In this document: positions 59,675 through 64,000 of the stretch, piece by piece
Layout: each line of letters opens with the position of its first letter
Numbering within the stretch: the first letter of the stretch is position 1
Assembly: GCA_021286765.1 (NCBI GenBank)
Contig: JAJTBS010000005.1
Location: forward strand, 124,001 to 188,000
Direction: 5' to 3'
DNA: 64,000 nucleotides
From: Holophagaceae bacterium
GTDB lineage: Bacteria; Acidobacteriota; Holophagae; Holophagales; Holophagaceae
Position numbers and translations under genes: made by a program
The notes under the pieces: model-generated
Told to the model about the DNA's origin: nothing
What the model saw: only the letters and a program-made list of their open reading frames with translations
Database searches by the model: none

Positions 59675-59690
59675 GGTGACGCAGATCACA
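59675..59690. promoter_or_regulatory. Crp/Fnr-like site upstream of rrf2
   Basis: GGTGA-CGCAGA-TCACA, 9 of 10 positions of TGTGA-N6-TCACA. It lies 79 bases before the Rrf2 start and just ahead of a TTGACT (59697-59702) that could be the -35 element. Confidence 0.55.
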
Positions 59691-59768
59691 ACGGAGTTGA
59701 CTCGTTAGATTACCGGAGCATCTTCATTAACAAGGCCAGTTCTGGCAAGCTCTTTCATGGAGGTTCAG

Positions 59769-60263
59769 ATGCTCCCACTGTCCCAGACAACGGGCTATGC
59801 AGTGCGGGCGTTGCGCTGCCTCCAGGAACCTGGCGGCCACCCGGTACTGGTCGAAGAAGTGGCCGAATACACAGGCATCCCACGGTCGTACCTGTCCAAG
59901 CTGATCCACAAGCTGGCGAAACAGGGGCTGGTGGTGGCCCGCCGCGGGCACCACGGCGGCGTGGTACTGGCTCGGCCCTCCAGCGAGATCACCCTCGAAG
60001 ACCTGTCCGACGCCATCGATGGCTCCGCTTGGCGGAACCGCTGCCTCATGGGCCTGCTTGGCTGCTCGGATCACGCCCCCTGTGTCCTCCACGAGTTCTG
60101 GCACACCACCCTGGACCAGATCATGGCTAGGCTGCGCTCCGTGACCCTGGCAGACCTGGCGCAGAACCACGATCCTGGCGTGGAGCGTTTCCGGGCCACC
60201 CACGGGCTCGCCAACGAGCCCCATGCAACTGCCTGCGAGTGTGAGCACGTCAGCGTGCATTGA
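59769..60263 (+). CDS. Rrf2-family regulator with IscR-like cysteines, paralogue A
   Basis: A 164-residue regulator. The HTH includes YAVRALRCL and YLSKLIHKLAKQGLVVARRGHHGG. The cluster-type cysteines are Cys92, Cys99 and Cys105 (C-x6-C-x5-C). Two more Cys occur in the C-terminal tail (ACECEH). I chose the ATG at 59769 because GGAGG lies just upstream; an earlier ATG at 59757 has no such site. It is convergent with a close paralogue. A role in iron-sulfur or redox control of the nearby respiratory genes is inferred. Confidence 0.87.
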   Translation: MLPLSQTTGYAVRALRCLQEPGGHPVLVEEVAEYTGIPRSYLSKLIHKLAKQGLVVARRGHHGGVVLARPSSEITLEDLSDAIDGSAWRNRCLMGLLGCSDHAPCVLHEFWHTTLDQIMARLRSVTLADLAQNHDPGVERFRATHGLANEPHATACECEHVSVH

Positions 60264-60277
60264 AAGAGCCTTTCAAT

Positions 60278-60325
60278 CCCCTGAACGCATGAGGCCGCCA
60301 GCAGGCGGCCTCATGCGTTCAGGGG
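60278..60325. repeat. 22-bp perfect inverted repeat between convergent rrf2 paralogues
   Basis: The arms 60278-60299 and 60304-60325 are perfect reverse complements around the loop AGCA. No T run follows on either side. It probably ends transcription of both convergent genes or blocks readthrough, but it is far longer than the other terminator stems in the window. Confidence 0.7.
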
Positions 60326-60337
60326 AAGGGCCCTGGA

Positions 60338-60871
60338 TCAGGCCTTCTTGACAGGAGCCTTCTTGGGGGCGGCCGGCTTCTTGGCGGCGGGTTTGGCGGC
60401 CTTCTTGGCCCGGGGCTTGACCTTCTTCTCGGGCAGGGCATCGGCGAGGCGCCAGCCCCGGCTCTGCTGCTCGAAGGTGCGGATCTCCTCAAGGGTGATG
60501 TCCTTCAGGCAGCGGTAGATGTGGTCGCGCTCGGACTTCCAGAAGGTGTGGGAGGGGCAGGCGCGCTCGTCGCTGCAGTCCTTGAACCCGAGGAGGCACT
60601 GGTTGCGCCACTCGGAGCCGTCCACGGCCTCGGCGATGAGGTCCAGCGAGATCTCCTTGGCGGCCAGGGAAAGCACCACGCCGCCCTTGTTGCCGCGCTT
60701 AGCCATGACCAGGCCGACCTTCGCAAGCTTGTGGATCATCTTGGAGAGGTAGGGGCGCGGGAAGCCTGTGCGGGCTGCGACGTCGACGACCAGGGTGGGC
60801 TTGCCGCCCGGATCTTCGAGGCAGCTCATGGCCAGGACCGCGTAACCGGAAGACTGGGACAGTGGGAGCAT
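60338..60871 (-). CDS. Rrf2-family regulator with Lys/Ala/Pro-rich tail, paralogue B
   Basis: A 177-residue paralogue of the convergent Rrf2 protein. The HTH contains YAVLAMSCL and YLSKMIHKLAKVGLVMAKRGNKGG, and Cys92, Cys99 and Cys105 have the same spacing. It differs by a C-terminal tail of about 33 residues made of Lys, Ala and Pro (AKKAAKPAAKKPAAPKK), like histone H1-type tails, which would add non-specific DNA affinity. Start: ATG at 60871; a GTG two codons earlier is possible. Confidence 0.87.
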   Translation of the reverse strand: MLPLSQSSGYAVLAMSCLEDPGGKPTLVVDVAARTGFPRPYLSKMIHKLAKVGLVMAKRGNKGGVVLSLAAKEISLDLIAEAVDGSEWRNQCLLGFKDCSDERACPSHTFWKSERDHIYRCLKDITLEEIRTFEQQSRGWRLADALPEKKVKPRAKKAAKPAAKKPAAPKKAPVKKA

Positions 60872-60945
60872 GGTCACCTGCGCTGATGAGGTTGGATGGA
60901 TTCTACAGATAATAGACGATCTTTAGGTCAATCACATTCAAAGAC

Positions 60946-60961
60946 TGTGATTCCGCGCACA
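60946..60961. promoter_or_regulatory. Crp/Fnr-like site upstream of rrf2 paralogue B
   Basis: TGTGA-TTCCGC-GCACA, 9 of 10 positions. It lies 75 bases upstream of the rrf2 start and beside the terminator of the DHOD-like gene. Confidence 0.4.
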
Positions 60962-60968
60962 ATACGCA

Positions 60969-60992
60969 AAACCCCCGGTTGCCCGGGGGTTT
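60969..60992 (-). terminator. Terminator after the DHOD-like gene
   Basis: Stem AAACCCCCGG/CCGGGGGTTT (60969-60992, loop of 4). It is read leftwards from the DHOD-like gene, whose stop is 19 bases away. Confidence 0.65.
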
Positions 60993-61010
60993 CTTGGGAA
61001 AAACCCTTGC

Positions 61011-62003
61011 TCAGGGCTTCCATCCGTTCAGGATGCGCATGTAGTTGGCGCGGGTGAAGGCCTGGGGGTTCGGGGACTTGACCAGGCTCATGCTGCCCCG
61101 GGCCTGGGCCAGGGATTCGTACTCATGTTCCTCGAGCCACTCGGTCAGGGTGGACCGGCTCTGGGCCAGACGGTCGGGGCCATGGATCAGCAGGGCCGAA
61201 ACCATCTGGACCGCGTCGGCGCCGGCCATGACGGCCTTGAGGGCGCCGATGCCGTCATGCACGCCGCCGGTGACGGCAAGGCTGCCCTTGACGTGGCCGT
61301 GCAGCACCGCGAGCCAGCGCAGACGGAGCAGCAGATCGGCGGGGCCGGAGAGCTGCAGGCTCGGCTCGGCGACGAGCTCCTCGACATTGATGTCGGGCTG
61401 GAAGAAGCGGTTGAAGAGCACCAGGCCGTCGGCCCCGGCCGCTTCCAGTTCCACGGCGAAGTGGGCCAGGGCAGAGAAGAAGGGGGACAGCTTGACCGAG
61501 ACAGGGATCTTCACCTCGGCCTTCACGGCCTTGACGATGTCGAGGGTGCGCTTCTCCACCTCGGCGGCGGATTCCTTCGCATCCGTGGGGATGTGGTAGA
61601 CGTTCAGCTCCAGCGCGTCGGCGCCGGCGTCCTGCATCAGCTTGCCGTAGTGCAGCCAGCCGGCGGGCGTGGTGCCGTTCAGCGAGGCGATTACGGGCAC
61701 GGAGACGGCGTCCTTGATGCGGCGGATCTGCTCCAGGTACTTCTCGGGCCCGAGGCGGAACTCGTCGGGCTGCGGGAAGAAGGAGATGGCCTCGGCGCTG
61801 GTGTTGGCGCTGAGCTGCATGTCCATGATGGTGCCCTGCTCTTCGCGGGTGATCTGCTCCTCGAAGAGTGAGTGCATCACGATGGCCGAGGCGCCAGCGT
61901 CTTCCAGGCGCTTGACCATGCCCATGTCGTCGACCATGGGGGAGGCACCCGCCATCAGGGGATGGGCGAGCTCGAGACCGAGGTAGGTGGTCGAGAGGTT
62001 CAT
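61011..62003 (-). CDS. Dihydroorotate-dehydrogenase-like flavoprotein
   Basis: A 330-residue TIM-barrel FMN protein of the DHOD superfamily. It begins LSTTYLGLELAHPLMAGASPM and contains LELNVYH, SVKLSPFFS and a C-terminal AVTGGVHDGIGALKAVMAGADAVQM phosphate-binding region. This subgroup is commonly found next to pyruvate:ferredoxin oxidoreductase genes, as here (9-base gap), and is not the pyrimidine enzyme. Its substrate is unknown; acting with nifJ in anaerobic redox metabolism is inferred. Confidence 0.82.
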   Translation of the reverse strand: MNLSTTYLGLELAHPLMAGASPMVDDMGMVKRLEDAGASAIVMHSLFEEQITREEQGTIMDMQLSANTSAEAISFFPQPDEFRLGPEKYLEQIRRIKDAVSVPVIASLNGTTPAGWLHYGKLMQDAGADALELNVYHIPTDAKESAAEVEKRTLDIVKAVKAEVKIPVSVKLSPFFSALAHFAVELEAAGADGLVLFNRFFQPDINVEELVAEPSLQLSGPADLLLRLRWLAVLHGHVKGSLAVTGGVHDGIGALKAVMAGADAVQMVSALLIHGPDRLAQSRSTLTEWLEEHEYESLAQARGSMSLVKSPNPQAFTRANYMRILNGWKP

Positions 62004-62012
62004 GTCGTCCCC

Positions 62013-64000
<1,988 letters not shown>

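Noticed and set aside
60906-60932. IscR type 1 box upstream of rrf2 paralogue B (ATAATAGAC...GGTC)
   Set aside because: The half-sites GAC and GTC are two bases further apart than in the known motif, so I do not call it.

Overview
The window is G+C-rich chromosomal DNA with short intergenic gaps and many 4-base stop/start overlaps. The gene content suggests a Gram-negative, anaerobically respiring bacterium. It has a two-block complex I, a porin followed by multiheme c-type cytochrome lipoproteins including a decaheme protein of the OmcA/MtrC family, pyruvate and 2-oxoacid:ferredoxin-type oxidoreductases, and ADP-forming acyl-CoA synthesis. I infer a metal- or electrode-respiring acidobacterium of the Holophaga/Geothrix type. 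That assignment rests on gene content only, not on a phylogenetic marker.

Layout. 1-5 kb: an NFACT-domain protein, then a leftward, translationally coupled operon encoding ACP, a FabZ-like dehydratase, a ketosynthase, a catalytically dead ketosynthase partner and a SPOR-domain protein. 5-12 kb: nuoABCD and nuoEF, separated by a degenerate tandem duplication of the nuoD tail and by a MarR/YceI/CDGSH group. 12-21 kb: a purple-acid-phosphatase-like enzyme, small secreted or unknown proteins, a HEAT-repeat/serine-hydrolase fusion, argF, a biotin carrier plus carboxyltransferase, a CBS protein and a Tat-exported epimerase-like protein. 21-28 kb: an ATP/ADP-translocase-like transporter and a thrLABC operon with a threonine-rich leader peptide and attenuator. 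28-36 kb: an M28 peptidase, GDPD, HDOD response regulator, GlcD-like oxidase, hybrid histidine kinase and TlpA-like protein. 36-40 kb: rplM-rpsI, rpsB-tsf and pyrH, all leftward. 40-48 kb: a PseG-like protein, two DUF4190-like paralogues, gamma-carbonic anhydrase, aminotransferase, tRNA-Val, efp, a Crp/Fnr regulator, moeA, an Rrf2 regulator and a YwiC-like protein. 48-53 kb: an iorA-iorB-acyl-CoA synthetase (ADP-forming) operon. 53-60 kb: the porin-cytochrome operon and a ComEA-like protein. 60-64 kb: two convergent Rrf2 paralogues, a DHOD-like protein and the 3' part of pyruvate:ferredoxin oxidoreductase.

How the parts fit. Oxidation of pyruvate and other 2-oxoacids (nifJ, ior) yields reduced ferredoxin and acyl-CoA. 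The acyl-CoA synthetase can recover ATP, complex I feeds the quinone pool, and the porin with its cytochromes is a plausible route for electrons to leave the cell. Crp/Fnr-like sites of the form NGTGN-N6-TCACA lie in front of the crp gene, between iorA and the porin, and in front of an rrf2 gene, so one regulator may link these functions.

The best-supported unusual items are the thr attenuator, the decayed nuoD-tail duplication with its covarying palindromic repeats, and the collagen-stalked decaheme cytochrome cluster.
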